The notes beneath the pieces were generated by a model. That model worked only from the letters and a program-made list of their open reading frames with translations. It was not told the DNA's origin and made no database searches. Of a stretch of 64,000 bases of DNA, positions 11,906 to 25,334 are shown one piece after another (position 1 is the stretch's first letter; each line of letters begins with the position of its first letter). The DNA is from Cricetomys ansorgei (Eukaryota > Chordata > Mammalia > Rodentia > Nesomyidae): NCBI GenBank assembly GCA_026225945.1, contig JAMJFZ010000769.1, positions 2,890,001-2,954,000 of the forward strand, written 5' to 3'. The translations under genes were made by a program, and so were the position numbers.

Positions 11906-12573
11906 AATTCTTTTAATAATTATTTATTAATAATTTGAGTTTATAAAATTTAAAAAAGGAAAAAGGATGAGGTGTCATTATATGTTCCCTGAGAGATATT
12001 ATCATTCCCACCTCTCCACTCTCTTCTCCCTTCTCCCTCACTCTCATTTCCAATAGGGCACATTTAGGAAATGACTGAGGAGCATGGACATTCAAAGGTT
12101 TCCCATTTGCTCCAGTGATTTACTTATTATATGTGATAGTTCAAACTTCAGAGAATACTGTAGGGTTAGTAATTTTGGAGGGAACAAGGTCAGGCTCCAT
12201 ATTTTAAAAAACTGCTTTCACCTGCTTATATTCACTTCTATTACTTCCTTTCTCTGCCTTTGCTTATAGGTACATCAATTCAGCATTCCTGAAATTAGAT
12301 AGCAAGTTGTTTTAGTCAACTTTATCCTGTATTTTTCAATGTTTTAACAAAAAAGATGAAGATATTGAATTACTATACATTTACTATCTACATAAAATAA
12401 AGACAATACATTATGACAAATAATATGGTACCATTTGATGCACTTAACATCAGCTTATAAAATGACCCATAACTTATCATTGCAATATCTCTTCCCTGGT
12501 CAGAAACATTTCCTTTCCCCTAGTGTAAACATAATTTTCCTGGAGTGGAGGATAATCTGCACCTAACATTTAC
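11906..12573. other. Unassigned AT-rich DNA
   Basis: No gene and no repeat recognised. A pyrimidine-rich stretch lies at about 12004-12050. Confidence 0.5.
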
Positions 12574-12574
12574 T

Positions 12575-12575
12575 A

Positions 12576-12607
<32 letters not shown>

Positions 12608-12701
12608 GTATGTATATGTGTGTATGTGTGTGCGTGTGTGTGTGTTTGTGTATGTGTGTATGCGTGTGTGTATATATACATATAGGTGTGTGTGTGTGTG
12701 T
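12575..12701 (+). repeat. Compound (TA)n/(TG)n microsatellite
   Basis: Alternating tatata and tgtgtg blocks with interruptions. The 60-106-codon open frames on the minus strand here are pure Tyr/Ile/Thr/His repeats and are not genes. Confidence 0.95.
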
Positions 12702-12921
12702 CCATGAACTGTATGAAGTAGATATGCTTGGTTTCTATATTTTATAAATAAACACAATGAACTTTTTAATGTTTTTCTCATCAATATATCAATATGAAAA
12801 AACAACTCATTAGAGAGATATTCATTGTGTTTGAATAAGGACTTTAAAGAAGAAATCCAGTAAATAAAAATGTACATGATCAAGTATTAAATCACATTAC
12901 CAATCAAAAAAATAGAAATTC

Positions 12922-12966
12922 AGCCAGGTGGTGGCACACACCTTTAACCCCAGCAATTAAGAGGCT
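12922..12966 (+). mobile_element. B1 SINE, 5' fragment
   Basis: gccaggtggtggcacacacc followed by tttaaccccagcaattaaga is the B1 start, including a decayed A-box region. The rest (to about 13070, ending in a short CA run) is too diverged to align by eye. Confidence 0.85.
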
Positions 12967-13070
12967 CATAAAAACGTGTAACTTCAAGTCTATGGGTACG
13001 TCAAACTCTTACGGGTTTCTCAGGAATACTCACATATGTAGCATACACATACACACACACAATTATAATT

Positions 13071-13939
13071 GAAATATTACTTTTCCAATGTATTAAAAAA
13101 TGAAATATCAACCATATAATAATGTGGAATAACTAGAACCATTATGTACTGTAGTCAGAATATATATTGGTTCAATAGCATTGGAAAATTAACTAACCTT
13201 ACAAAATGCAATATAAAATACACACTTTTGGTTTCATAAATTTGGCTCTCAATTATATAGCCCAGAAAACTCATGCTTACATAATGGTAATGTATTAATA
13301 GAAAAGGTCTTAATAGTTTTCATTCTGGAGCAAAAAATAAAACCTCTTTAATGGGCTCCAGTATCATAATTGATAAAGTAGTACATGAATCAAAATATTA
13401 AAATACTATGCAATAGTATACAATCATAAAATTTTATAAATTACATCTGGAAATTATCAAGGTGAATAGAAATTATATGCACTTTTGGATCTCAGTTCTT
13501 TTGTCAAAAAATAAGTTTTTTTTTTCCAGGTGATGAATTGGTGTTATCCATTTCAAATAAGTGAATACAGATACATACCAACTATAAAGCAAACAATTAT
13601 GACAAAAAGGAAAATGTTTGGCAAAGAATAATACAGAATGCTTTATGTATAACTTAAGTTTTGTAGTTTTTCATTTAATTATTTCATTTTACATCATCTT
13701 TTGACTTCAAAAGGAGGAGGAACGTGTATCAAGGTTATACGTTATATGTAAGCCCCTTTAATGTAAATTTCAAATGTGACCAGTCTAAGAATTTACCAGG
13801 AAATATTTCCAATCAAGAAAACAAGCTGTTAAGTGGTCTCCTAAAATGGAAAATTTAAGTCCAAAGCTGAACAGAACAGGAATGCTGAAAGCAGAGAGAG
13901 GCAGCTGAAGAATAACATCTGAAGATAATTGTGGACATA
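13071..13939. other. Unassigned AT-rich DNA
   Basis: No gene and no repeat recognised. A poly(T) of nine bases sits near 13518. Confidence 0.5.
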
Positions 13940-14025
13940 GATTAAGATTCAAAAGGCTTTTTATTCTTTGGCTAATCAAATCCCTGGTCCTAGTCCTGGA
14001 GCTCTGGAGCATTTTGGCCTTCCAT
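13940..14025 (+). mobile_element. LTR-like rodent repeat, copy 4 (5' fragment)
   Basis: aaggctttttattctttggc, then a tagtcctggagctctggagc stretch and ttggccttccat, match the first 90 or so bases of the copy at 27633. The remainder of the element is absent. Confidence 0.65.
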
Positions 14026-17000
14026 AAAAACTATATGTAACTCAGTGGATCTTAAAAACTAAAATATGAAAGAAAGAATTTAGCAAGAAGGGTATCAGCA
14101 TAGTGGAAAAGGATAATAGCAATAGGATGTGAATATGATAATACATTGTATATGTATTTGAAAATATCTTAAGGAAACCTACTATATATAATTAATATGT
14201 ACTACTAAAATATGAAAGACAGATTGTTTGTGGCTTATAAAGAATTGAGTATGTGATTCTCCACTAAATTCATTCATATTTGTTTAATATGAATAACTTT
14301 ATATTTTACTCCTAAACTTAAATGTTGAAAAAAATGCACTTTCCATATACTTACTGCTATTGATTAGAATATATTTGATTTTTATGTAGCTTTTTCAACA
14401 TGTGATTAAAATTCTAACTAAATAATAAGTAATCTGTACAGTGTGATTAATCAAGTTTGGTATTAACTACTAAAACCATTAATCTTGTTTTCTCTTTTAA
14501 ACTGTAGGATTTTTATGCTGGAACTTAACTGCTTTTAAACTTAATATAATATCAAATATGAGGGGTAGTATATTCTTGAAATTATAGGGAACTATATATT
14601 CTCCTAATGTTGTAACCTTTATTGTATGATTTTTTGGGATATATCCTTAATCAACATGATAAAATTCCCTGTTGCTACATTTTTAAATCATTATTTTAAT
14701 TATAATCAATGCTAAATTGTTCTAAATGTGTTTTAGATACCTAAGTTCTAAATAGCTAACAGTACATTATTTAAATTTTAAATTCAGTATAGGGTTTTCC
14801 ATACTTCTTCCTCCTGTCTTTCCTTATTATTTTCTGGTTAGTCATTTATATTGCTAAAATCTGACAGTATATGTATTTTGCCTCTATTCTGCAACAATCC
14901 AAATAAATGGAAAATTTGCAACTCTAACACTCCATTTTACTATTGTTCACATTCATTTATGTTCACATTTCATTGGGCATTTTGTTAGTTTTGAGTTTGA
15001 GTTTGAGTTCAGCATCTAGAAACTACGTATCTGAAAATCCTTCAAAGTTAATATTATAAGTGAGATTATTCTGAGTGTATTTTCATTTTATTTTGGAATC
15101 TACAGGACTATTCTATCAGTTTTAGAAACTTTAAATTCTTGAATACAAGTATTTAGAATTACCTATTGGGTTGTGATTTATAATCTGCATATAAAGGCAA
15201 TATCTGGGTTACATTAAAAAATAAACTTTTGTGCAACCAAGTTTTAACAATAATTTAATATTCTGTCCTGATTCTCAATACAAGTTAAATTAAGTATGTT
15301 TCCATACACTCTTCTGAAGATGGGGAGGGAATAAATTTTGCTTCTAGTTCTTACTTTAAAGGAACAACTCTTTTGGACTCCTACTCAAGTTGAGAGTGTT
15401 TCCTAAAAAAGACTTTTTTACTTTATTTAGTCCCTCCAGGGTCTTGAGATGATATGAAAACCAGTCTTGGGTTTATGTTTGTCCCGTATTGTTAACTTGA
15501 AAGCCAGACATCAATTTATTATTTTTCTCTTGGTTCCAATTCCCATATATTTTCCTTGGCTTTTGAACTATTTGCTACCAATTTGTCTAGTCTTGAATGT
15601 AGTCTGAATATTTAAAAATATTTTCCATCATTTTTATTTGTTTGTTTTCACTGAAAGTGTTTAGATTACTTAGTTCCAGAAGCAATAACTTAAACTTTAT
15701 GATTTCTGACCTCACTTTCAACTTTGTGGTTGATGCTGTGTTCACTATATTAAAGATTTGTGTTAGTAAGTGCTATATTTCTGAGAAGAAATAACATGTG
15801 CAAGAAAGCAGTATAATTGCCCACTTGTGAGAGGTTTGTGAGCCACATGCTCCCATAGTTTATACCTCAGTGCCCTTGCCCTAGGCAGTTTCATTTGACA
15901 GGTAAAGCATTTTATTTAAATGATAAGTTCAGTTTAACTAAGTCTTGATTGCCTCAATAATTTCCTACACTGCAATTATAATCCCCTGAAAATTAATGTA
16001 TGTTGTTTCTCTTAATGAATGACTTATTTTTAAGATAATATACAAATTTATATGGAATGATCAGCTATTAACTATATGAGCCTCTTTCAGACATTTATTT
16101 GTCTAAGAATGCATCATTTGCAGAAATTCATTTGTTCTTCTGATAGAGTATATGTGCAGAAAATCATATCTTTGGTTTTCAAAAATTACAACTCTTACAA
16201 TTACAAAACTATTAACACATAGTTCTTATGATCTCAAATGTAATGTGAAATGATTTATAAACAAAATGGGCTACTGCATATATTTTATGAAGCTATATGT
16301 TACATAAACTGAATTGTTATGTTACTTATCAATACAGTAAGTAGATGGATGCTTATTTTCCTTCTAACTAATGAGTCTAATTATGTAACAAGCAAAATTT
16401 GAGTTTAATCACCTTAGATTTCTAAAATTTAGCACTGCTTGTTTAGTGGATAATAAAGGACAATATGTTTAATAATATACTTATGTCTTACATCATCAAA
16501 ATACTAATTTGAAGAATTAACTCAGACTATGAATTTTTCATATATTTTGCTTTAGTTTCTATTTATAGATTAAGTTTGTTAAATAACTATAACAATTTTA
16601 GAATGATTACATTTTGTGTAGCTAAGAGAAATGTTAGGAAGAGTTTTCTCCAGTGTTAATAAAGAGACATTGATTTAGTAGTTATTTTTCCCCAGTATTA
16701 AATGAAGCATGTACTTATATTTCTAACTTGTAGTGCTGTTATGGTCAACTTTTACCCTAGAAAATATTATGAGAAGACATGACAAAGGTATAAAAATGTT
16801 CAATATTTCTAAGAACATAAAAATTATCTTTACTAGTACCCAGTGAATGTACTTTGCAAAGCAGGATCATTCAATTACCTACCCATGTACTTACTCTAGT
16901 TGGATTACATTTCAAAGCATAAGCCACTGCTCATGCCTCTTTTACTCTTACTGGTAAAATGATTTGTTTCTAAGATGACAAGTAAGTACACCAATAAAAT

Positions 17001-17362
17001 AAACATGAAATTACGTTAATATGCATATATACATGGAAGAATTACAACTAGCCATATGTCATACATATTTGAAAGTATTGTTTCCTTTTATGTTCTTGGG
17101 CACGAAATCCACATGCTGGGTAAGCCATCCATCACTGTGGTACATCCTTAATCCTGAGAATTGTTTAAATTTAAGGAAATAATATAATTTTTTCTTTTAT
17201 TAAAATGATAAATTTGACTTTTTATTAGACTCATTGATTAAGAAATCTCTCAACTTTTACCAGAAAAGCTTCTGTTTGCAGTAGACGATGACCAACACAG
17301 AGATTCATAATTGGCCAGTGTGTAGAGAAAAAGACTGTAGAGTGTTCAACCCTAAATGAAAA
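14026..17362. other. 3.3 kb of AT-rich DNA without recognised repeats
   Basis: No ORF above 60 codons in either direction, no SINE, L1, LTR or microsatellite that I can see. This is one of the two longest repeat-poor stretches in the window and is probably old single-copy sequence. Confidence 0.5.
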
Positions 17363-17385
17363 ATATATATATATATATATATATA

Positions 17386-17430
<45 letters not shown>
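17363..17430 (+). repeat. (TA)n then (TG)n microsatellite
   Basis: About 26 bases of TA followed by a short link and about 35 bases of TG. Confidence 0.95.
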
Positions 17431-17431
<1 letters not shown>

Positions 17432-17439
17432 ATACATTT

Positions 17440-17935
17440 CCCCCCAAAGGCTAAGGGGTCATTACAGAAGATTGGTCTGAAAGAGTAAAAGAGCCAGAGA
17501 TGGTGGATTACTACAAGGAAACAGTGTCTTCTGGACACACCACAACAATAACATATATGAACTCACAGTAGTTGTGATAGCATGCATAAGAACCATGAAA
17601 GCCCAAGGCAGACCAGATCCCAGAGTAGAGAGTGGAGATGGGCACATCACTTCTTGCTGAGAAGCTATTGCCAATTCATAGATAATGAAAGAGGGAAGGT
17701 CAGTGTTTTCTGCGAGTGTAGAACTTCATACGTCAACTGTGCTTCCATTGGAGGGCACACACATATCCAAGAGTATTTGAACAGCACAAGTGGGCTTTGA
17801 TGGGGGAAAATAACAGGATATAATGTTGGTTTTGTGGGGAAGCGAGGTGGATCTGGGAAGAATTGAGAGAAGGGAGGTGATATGTTCAAAACTCACACAC
17901 ATACCAAACCTTACAGCTAATAAAAGTTTAAAATA
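17440..17935 (+). mobile_element. L1 3' UTR end, sense
   Basis: Landmarks in order: ggggtcattacagaagattg (17455), gaacagcacaagtgggcttt near 17779, aggtggatctgggaag near 17845 and a short purine-rich run, then taataaaag near 17919. This is a rodent L1 3' end related to the sense piece at 37640-38605. It is truncated at its 5' side and contains no ORF. Confidence 0.75.
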
Positions 17936-18874
17936 GTATTTTTTAATGAGACAGTCAAATTTTGTTGAAATAAAGATACTGCCAATAACATCACAGTGTA
18001 AACAGGGATCTTTAGTTGAGCAGAACATAAACATGACCAGCTTACATATTTCTACCCACCTCTGAGGTATGTTGTGGATCTTTATGTGAACATTAATTCT
18101 AACAATAACTGGCCAATACATTGCTTCTATATCTCAGTGTCTATGATATCTATTCAGTGATATTATGAGCAGTATCTGTGCTTAATAAATAGTCATGAAA
18201 CAAATCATAATTGACTAAGTTTTAGGGGTACTCCAAAATGATCATTATATTGGGGAAAATGAAAGAGAAGCCTAATTTAATATTTCCTTTACAAATACAT
18301 TCTTACACAATAGGCATGCCTTTTTAATGTTTAACATAAAACTCATAAATATTATCAACTGAATTTCCAGTCAATCTTTTTCACAAATAAAGATGCTGTT
18401 TTTAAGGATTTTTCCATTTTGTATAACTGTGCATTAAAAGTCAGAAAGGAAAGCTAATACCATGTGTAAGAATATATCCTAAACATTCTGAAAAGGATAA
18501 CATTTTGCTGTGGACTTAGATTTCTGAGCAAGTATATGGAAATGAAAATGTGCTTACAAGATGTGGCCTTTTGAAATGTGGCTAGATATCTGCATTAGTC
18601 ATAAGAAGTTCACAGGTTATCGATGACAAGGATGTGTAGCTCTTGATCCAAGGATTTCACGCCCTATCACACTCCCTTCAGACAGTGAATCAAAAGAGTG
18701 TAAACTAAAATACCCACAAATAAGGATTGTTGGAGGATTATAAATAATTCATTCACCCCTTGTGGCATTTAAATAATAATAAAATATTACTGACCTGTTG
18801 TCATAGCATTCCGTTTTTCTCTTCTGTCAGTTTCTTAGTTTCTATTTGGTTTTCTTTTCTCATTTGGATATTAA
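17936..18874. other. Unassigned AT-rich DNA
   Basis: No gene and no repeat recognised. Confidence 0.5.
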
Positions 18875-18919
<45 letters not shown>

Positions 18920-18989
18920 TATATATATAGATATAGCTATAGATATAGATATAGATATATAGATATATATATATATAGATATATATATG
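18875..18989 (+). repeat. (TA)n / (GATATA)n microsatellite
   Basis: Long TA runs broken by single a or t, then several gatata units. It is self-complementary and so could form cruciforms. Confidence 0.95.
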
Positions 18990-19659
18990 AAATCTTTATA
19001 TTAACAAACTATTTCTTTTTGGAAATCATTTTTGAGCAAGTAACAGATACTTTTGAAGCTAAAACTTTTAGCCACAGAAGAATAAAATACCAAAATTTGA
19101 CTAGATTATAAGCTATTTGTGGGCGGCCTTACAACATAGGCAGGTTTTGAATACTAGCAAAATTTAATTAAAACATATATGATAACAAATTATTAGTATT
19201 CTTTCTTCCTTCTCTACTGTTCTGTGCACTTGAATTCCATGACAAAGAAGACACAGAATGAAAGAAACTGATACCATAAATTCATGAAAGCAAGACTTGC
19301 AATAGCAAGTTGATGGGAAATATCTTCATATTATTAGTATGTATCATTGATAAATAATGGAAGCATTTTGTGCCATCTCATCAGGAATTAGTAGTTTGTG
19401 AGCATTCAAGGACCCTAGCTGTCCACCAGACATGAAACAATAACTACAGAATCTGTTATCAGTGATTCAAAGGGTTCTAGGAATAAAGATTCAGCTAAAC
19501 TTACTTCAAATTCACTGTTATGGCTACTTTAAAATAAAAGCAAATATTTAGAATGACTGAGGTACCATATTGATCAATTAATGGGTTCATTATATTTGTA
19601 CTGTAGACTTAGCATATATTTATGATTAATATATATTCTGAAAATATAAACATTAAATA
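18990..19659. other. Unassigned DNA
   Basis: No gene. A weak resemblance to the L2 3' end (gattataagctatttgtggg near 19104) is too poor to call. Confidence 0.45.
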
Positions 19660-19830
19660 AAAAAGACAATTTGGCCCACAAAATAGCTAAAAAAAATGTG
19701 CTTGCTGTCAAACCCAAGGACCTGAGTTCAATACCTCGAGCCCATATAATTGAAATAAAGAACTGACTCCTGAGGCTGTCCTCTGAACTCCAAATAGGTG
19801 AGATGACATAGACAAGCAACATGTGATCAT
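19660..19830 (+). mobile_element. B2/B3-type SINE, sense
   Basis: tgtgcttgctgtcaaaccca, then ggacctgagttcaatacc and ggctgtcctctgaactcc, follow the order of a rodent B3-like SINE. The 5' tRNA-like part is decayed. Confidence 0.75.
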
Positions 19831-19984
19831 AAACAATATATATACAAATTCATACTTTTTAATTTGGAATGATTAAAAATGACCTTTATGTTTAGTGTTT
19901 TAGAAGAACCAGACAAAATTTACAGTACTGATTTATGTTGTTTCTGATGCTTTATCCAAACATTTGGGATTAGCTGATGTATTC

Positions 19985-20033
19985 ATACACATACACATAC
20001 ACACACACACACAGATGTATCATATATAATGTA

Positions 20034-20061
<28 letters not shown>
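19985..20061 (+). repeat. (CA)n and (TA)n microsatellites
   Basis: A CA run to 20013, a short link, then TA from 20034 to 20061. Confidence 0.93.
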
Positions 20062-20065
<4 letters not shown>

Positions 20066-20999
20066 TGAGATGCCAATATCACTTTACAACAACCTATTCT
20101 TGTAATAATTACATTAATTCCCTTCAAAAAAGAAGCACTTCCATCATCAAATTACTTCTTAGGGTTCATATCTACAAAATGAATTAAATCATAATGTGAG
20201 TTTTGTTAGGGAAATGATATTGAAACTGAATAAACATCTAAGTAATACACTGATAAAATAATGTGAAAAGTACTACAGGAATGCATAGATAGAACACAGA
20301 ATTGGTTATTACTATCAAAGGTACCCAAGAAAGCCCTATATTGAGAAAGTAAAGCATTTAAGACAGCCTTAAAAGATGAATGGGAAAATGGACTTGAGAG
20401 ATGGGTAAGACAAGCAAAACAAAGCAAAGCAAAATAAAACAACCACTCAACCAACAGAGGCATAATGAAAGACAAAAGTAAGATCATGATTTTGCATGTT
20501 TCTTTATGTAAAGAATGAATAATTTGGTGATACTAGATGGCAATGAATAAGAACAATATGTTGTTTCTAGGCTGAAAAAAAGTCTATGCAATATTACACA
20601 TTAGATAGTGAGCAGAAAAGGAAAATTCTAAGAAAGCATATTATAAGGTATCTTACTTAACATGTTGAAAATAAACGTAATCGGAATTTGATGTTTTAAA
20701 TTTTTATTGTTATCTTATATTTTCCATTTTGACATAGTAATTATACATATTTATGAGGATGGATAACAGATATCAAAATACAATGAGGTAGGAGGAATTA
20801 GTTCAAATTTTTCATAGCACAGTATGGTTGGTATAGTTTAAAACATTTACATTTTAGAAAGAGATTTGTTTTCTGTTCTCAGAAACATCACTTTTAATAA
20901 TAATCTCCAAAGTGGAATATGTTAATTTAGGGAACTAATCCATAAGGCAACTGGGAATAAAATCTTAGAACATTTACTTTTATTAAAAATAAATAAAAT
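20062..20999. other. Unassigned AT-rich DNA
   Basis: No gene. There is a short (CAAAG)n-like run near 20411-20442. Confidence 0.5.
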
Positions 21000-21110
21000 G
21001 GGGCTGGAGATTTGGCTGTGCTTAAAAGTTTAATCTGCTCTTGTAGACCAACGTTTACATCCCAGTACCCATATAAGTGTCTCATAAAATTCTGCTATTA
21101 AATTTTGCAG
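21000..21110 (+). mobile_element. B2-type SINE, 5' fragment, sense
   Basis: ggggctggagatttggctgt (21000) matches the tRNA-derived head of B2. The following agtttaatctgctcttgtag and tacatcccagtaccca keep the B2 order. It is heavily diverged. Confidence 0.7.
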
Positions 21111-21261
21111 CTATTTAGTCATGTGTGAACATATGGGAATGGGGAATTTAATTCAAATGGTATGTTACTTTAACTAATTTAAACTTCAAAGATAGTACTT
21201 GATTCAATTATTAGAAAACCTTAAAACAATGTGGAAGATTCCAACTTAGCTAACTTGCAAT

Positions 21262-21465
21262 GATTTTTTTAAATTTTTATTGCATTTACTTATGTATGCC
21301 TCTGTGTGGTGGTGGAGTGGGGTGTACCTATGCCACAGTGCATATATGGCGGTCAGAGGCATGTGGAAATCAGTACTCTCATTCCACCATGTGATTCCCT
21401 GGAATCAAACTTATGTCATCATGGTTGGCAAGAGATGTCTGTACCTCTAAAGCCATCATATTAGT
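21262..21465 (-). mobile_element. B3-type SINE, antisense
   Basis: T-rich start, then ttccaccatgtgattccctg, gaatcaaacttatgtcatca and ggttggcaag are the reverse complement of the B3-like body also seen in sense at 19660. Confidence 0.75.
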
Positions 21466-22150
21466 CCCAAATATAATATTTGTAATCATGAAAATATCCA
21501 AATTAGAACATAAAAGAAAGATCAGATTTTGAAGACATAATAAAATATAAAGTATATCATTACTAATTCTTATATTTACTTCACGCTGAAATGACATTTT
21601 GTATGTATAGGGTTAAATAAATATTATTAAGATAATTTTACTTCATCCTTCTGCATTTTATAAAATATAGGTATATATAACTTGATATGTGTGGTTCACA
21701 TTGCATTTATATCAGATAGTACTGAACTAAGGATACACTATATTCTTTATTGAACATATTGGAAAACCTAGGGGAATAGAAACAGAACAAAAACCTTAAA
21801 ATCCAATATTAACTTCCTGCTGTGACATAATGGCATAAACTAATGCTCTCCGTTATCTTCTAAATATAGAAGTTTGGGAAACTATTAAATAAAAATGAAG
21901 ACATATGGCAGGTACAAAGAGGAAGGTATCTGTTGCAGAAATTATTATTAATAAAGCAATCAAAAGTTAAGATAATGGATGACTATGAAAAAAGCAACTA
22001 GTTACTCATTGGGCGCTACGTTTTGTCTAGTTCTGCATTACAATCTTAAGTAGGCTGGCCTGGAATAAGAACTAAAATTCCAGCAAAATATACCAGTGTT
22101 AAAACGTTGGATCTCAGTATTCATTTCATCACTTTTAATAATGTTGGTCT
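21466..22150. other. Unassigned AT-rich DNA
   Basis: No gene and no repeat recognised. Confidence 0.5.
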
Positions 22151-22285
22151 TTTGAGACAGAGTCTCAATAAGTAACTCTGGCTAGGCTGGAACTTGCTGA
22201 ATAAATCAGTCTGGTCTTGATCTTGTAACTATCCTGCCTTGGCCTCCTGGGTATGACAGGTACAAGTCACTGTAGCAAGCCTTCA
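22151..22285 (-). mobile_element. B1 SINE, antisense
   Basis: tttgagacagagtctcaata, then ctggctaggctggaac and cctgccttggcctcctggg, then gacaggtacaagtcac is the complete antisense B1 order. Confidence 0.9.
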
Positions 22286-23740
22286 ATAATTATTATGAAT
22301 CATGATTCATAAGCCACACATCAAATTTAAACGAGTAACAAGACAGAAGTTTCTAGAATTCCTAAAGACTTTGGAGGGTTAAATTATTTATTTACAGATT
22401 GCATTTTGGGAAAATAATATTGCATCCAAGTGCTAGTTACAAAGGATAGGCTTAACAAGATATAAGGCTGGTTCTCTTCACAGCCCCAGAAGAAAAAAGT
22501 AACTGAAAAGCTGTATTCAAGTTTGGGGTTAACGAGTTTTTTTTTTTTCTGATCATCAGTTCAACATTTCAGATAACTATAGTATATTGCTAATAAACTG
22601 TGAGGTGTGGCTTGGCTAGAGGATAAGAACCTGAAAATAAATGACCAGAATCTTAAAGCATAGCATTTCTCTTCATATAGAATAAGCCTGAAACAAATGC
22701 ATCATTTGAATTCAACTTTTGAAGTATAGTCCTACACTGTAAAAACACATTTCCCTTAACAATCAACTACATGTTCTATAGAGATACCTTAAGACTGAAT
22801 TGCTTAATGAGAGCACAGATACCTTAGTTCACATAAAGACACTATGATGTTTGCATAATAGCAAAATCAACATCATCTGAAGTTGTGTTTCTCACATCAT
22901 AATCCTGTCATTGAGAAATGTAAGATAGGAAATTTGTCATAAAAACCCCTTACAAAAACAGACCACATTTAAACCAGGACTGAAAAGTTTCAAGAATGTG
23001 TAACCTGTAAAACTATCCCAGGGTTCTGAAACTACACCAGTAAAAAGACAGGTGAAAAAGTATGGTATAGAAAATAACAAGCACAAAAGAACCTTCTAAA
23101 GGGCAGGGATAGGTTCCACAATAGAAAGAGAAAAGAAATTCCTCTGAGAAAACAAATCTGGAAGGTCATGCAGTCAACTTAACACCCTGATATGCTATGA
23201 CATTTTTGAAATTCCTTTCCTATAAGGTTTGAAAGTGATTAGGAATCAGTAAATGCAATATGTATTCACTATTTTCCTTTTTTAAATGAAAGCTTCATTT
23301 GGGTTGCTCTATTTATAATCCATTATTTAATATCAAATAACCAGCAAATAGAATGCTTAAAAAAACAAATACCATGTATGAATCCAAGGGAGATGATGAC
23401 CCATAATGCATGATCCTTAGATTTTGACACATAATAATTACAATTCATTGATAGGTAATTATATTTGATGAATAATTGGATTGTTTCTCAAATCTATCTG
23501 TGTCAATTTTCCAATAATTATAGAAGCTTTGACATTTAATAGAACAAATGACTCTCACAACTACAAATTCAAGTCCTTTAAAAATTATTTAAAAATGCAA
23601 AGTGCTTGTATTCATTTAAAACTTGCAAATTGCCAGGGAATTTTTGGGAAAGAATTTATGATAGCCATGCTTTCTCGTAAGCCTCATAATGAAATGGTCA
23701 TACCTTAAATTACATTATACTTCTTGTTGGTATCTTGTTG
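22286..23740. other. Unassigned AT-rich DNA
   Basis: Nothing recognised on either strand except a run of 13 t near 22540. Confidence 0.5.
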
Positions 23741-24515
23741 GACTCTTTTCTTATTTTAAACAATTTAAATTCAGTTCTTAAACATTTCATACAGTATATT
23801 TTATCATAATATTTCACAGTCCCCAGCTCCTCCCAGGTCTCCCTTTTCTTACTTACCCAACTTCATATTCTTTATTTTTTTAAAAAAACCTACAAAAACA
23901 TGAAGATCAATGTGCATTGGCCAACTAAATTTGAGCATGGGTCCTGCCCTGGGATGTGGTTCATACACTCAGTGACACTCTGCTGAAGAAAACTAATATT
24001 CCCTTTCCTGGCAGCTACCAGTTGCAAATAGCTTCTTGGTTAAGAGTTTGACATTGTGTTTGTCTTGCTGTACAAACAAGAGTTTGTTCATGCTGCTACA
24101 ATCTCTGTGAGCTCACATGTGATGCGTATCTTCCCTATGATATCTGAAAATGCCATTTCTTTGAAATTGTCCACCACCTATGGCTCTTAAAATCTTCTGC
24201 ATAGATCCCTGAGCCTTAATGGGAGAGAAGTGTGATAAAGATATTGTGATGTCACTCAGGGCTAAGCACTCAGTCTCCCACTCTCTGCACCACATAGCCC
24301 AGTTGTGAGTCTCTGTGATAATCACCATCTACTGCAAGAAGTTTATTTGATGAGGTTTGAGCAATATACTGATCTATTGGCATGAAAATGCATGACTAAG
24401 GCTCATTTTATTACTATGCTCATGTTGTAGAATAATAGTAAAATGACCTAAGGACCTTTTACTCCTAAGGACCATAACCTATCTAGTTAAAGGCTCTTGG
24501 CCTCATTGCTACCAG
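23741..24515 (-). mobile_element. L1 3' UTR, antisense
   Basis: Begins with the reverse complement of the L1 tail (cagtatattttatcataata near 23792), then ttacttacccaacttcatat, a ggctaagcactcagtctccc stretch near 24261 and caccatctactgcaagaagt near 24323. This is the same element type and order as 55530-56180 plus 59018-59361. It breaks off near 24515. Confidence 0.85.
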
Positions 24516-24935
24516 TATCAATGTTATTTTTTCCCACAGCATACAGGATGTATACATATGAGGAAATGCCTTTCACTTATCTGTTTTTGTTTTTCTTTTC
24601 CTTTTACTGTGATAAAATACTTGACAGAGGCAACTGAATGCCCTCAAAATCCTGTTTCCTGTGCTCTATTTATCACTCTTTCTTCTGTAAACCTCTAGTG
24701 ACTGATTTTTGCCACTTCATAATGTACATTTAAAGTAACTCCATGGTTCTTTTTGGTTTAATATCTCACTCTTCATTGGTGAAAATCTTCCCTACAAATA
24801 GTGGATTATTACACATCATATATAATAAATCCAATGGGGGTTAAGTGTTGTTATTCTACATGGAAACCTTTTCTTCTGGAAGTTAGTCATGGATATTTTA
24901 TAATTATACATTTAGTTTCAGATGAATCCTTTCTC
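24516..24935. other. Unassigned DNA with a small antisense repeat fragment
   Basis: ttactgtgataaaatacttg near 24605 resembles the antisense start of the rodent repeat found at 44926, but only about 40 bases can be followed. Confidence 0.45.
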
Positions 24936-25262
24936 ACTTTTCTAGTCACTGTCATAAAATACCTGAGAAGACTCAAAATGAGGGGGAAGGATAATTTGGC
25001 ATACAGTTTAAGGGAATTTATTCTTTCATGGAAAGAGGAAACAGAAAATGAGAATGAAGTAGGGTTATGTTATAAAATGTAAATCCCACCTCCCCTGATC
25101 CAGTAGTGGATATACATCCTTGCTTAAGTGAGGCTGTATCTCTTAAAGCCCACAACATTCCAAAAAAATGCAATCAACTAGAGATCAACAGCTTAAGAAC
25201 ATGAGCATAGTGGTACCATTTCAAAATCAAACCCAAACAAGCCCCAATTTGTGTTCCTACCA
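24936..25262 (-). mobile_element. Rodent LTR-like repeat, antisense (family not named)
   Basis: gtcataaaatacctgagaag, a gggggaaggataatttgg stretch, ttaagggaatttattctttc, and later tcaaaatcaaacccaaacaa follow a repeat I recognise from rodent DNA but cannot name with certainty. There is no coding capacity. Confidence 0.55.
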
Positions 25263-25263
25263 C

Positions 25264-25264
<1 letters not shown>

Positions 25265-25314
<50 letters not shown>

Positions 25315-25326
25315 TTGTGTGTGTGT
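25265..25326 (+). repeat. (TG)n microsatellite
   Basis: About 48 bases of uninterrupted gt, then gtattt and a second short run. Confidence 0.97.
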
Positions 25327-25334
25327 AGTTTAAT

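Noticed and set aside
12520..12883. Minus-strand open frames of 61 and 106 codons
   Set aside because: They translate the TA/TG microsatellite into Thr/His/Tyr/Ile repeats and have no start context or homology.
17100..17170. Possible B1 fragment (gtggtacatccttaatcctg)
   Set aside because: Too short and diverged, with no B1 tail following.
17726..18121. 131-codon minus-strand open frame, the longest in the window
   Set aside because: Half lies in an antisense L1 3' UTR and no motif, signal peptide or conservation clue is visible. Chance in low-GC DNA is enough.
19104..19140. Possible L2 3' end (gattataagctatttgtggg)
   Set aside because: Only about 20 bases resemble the consensus.
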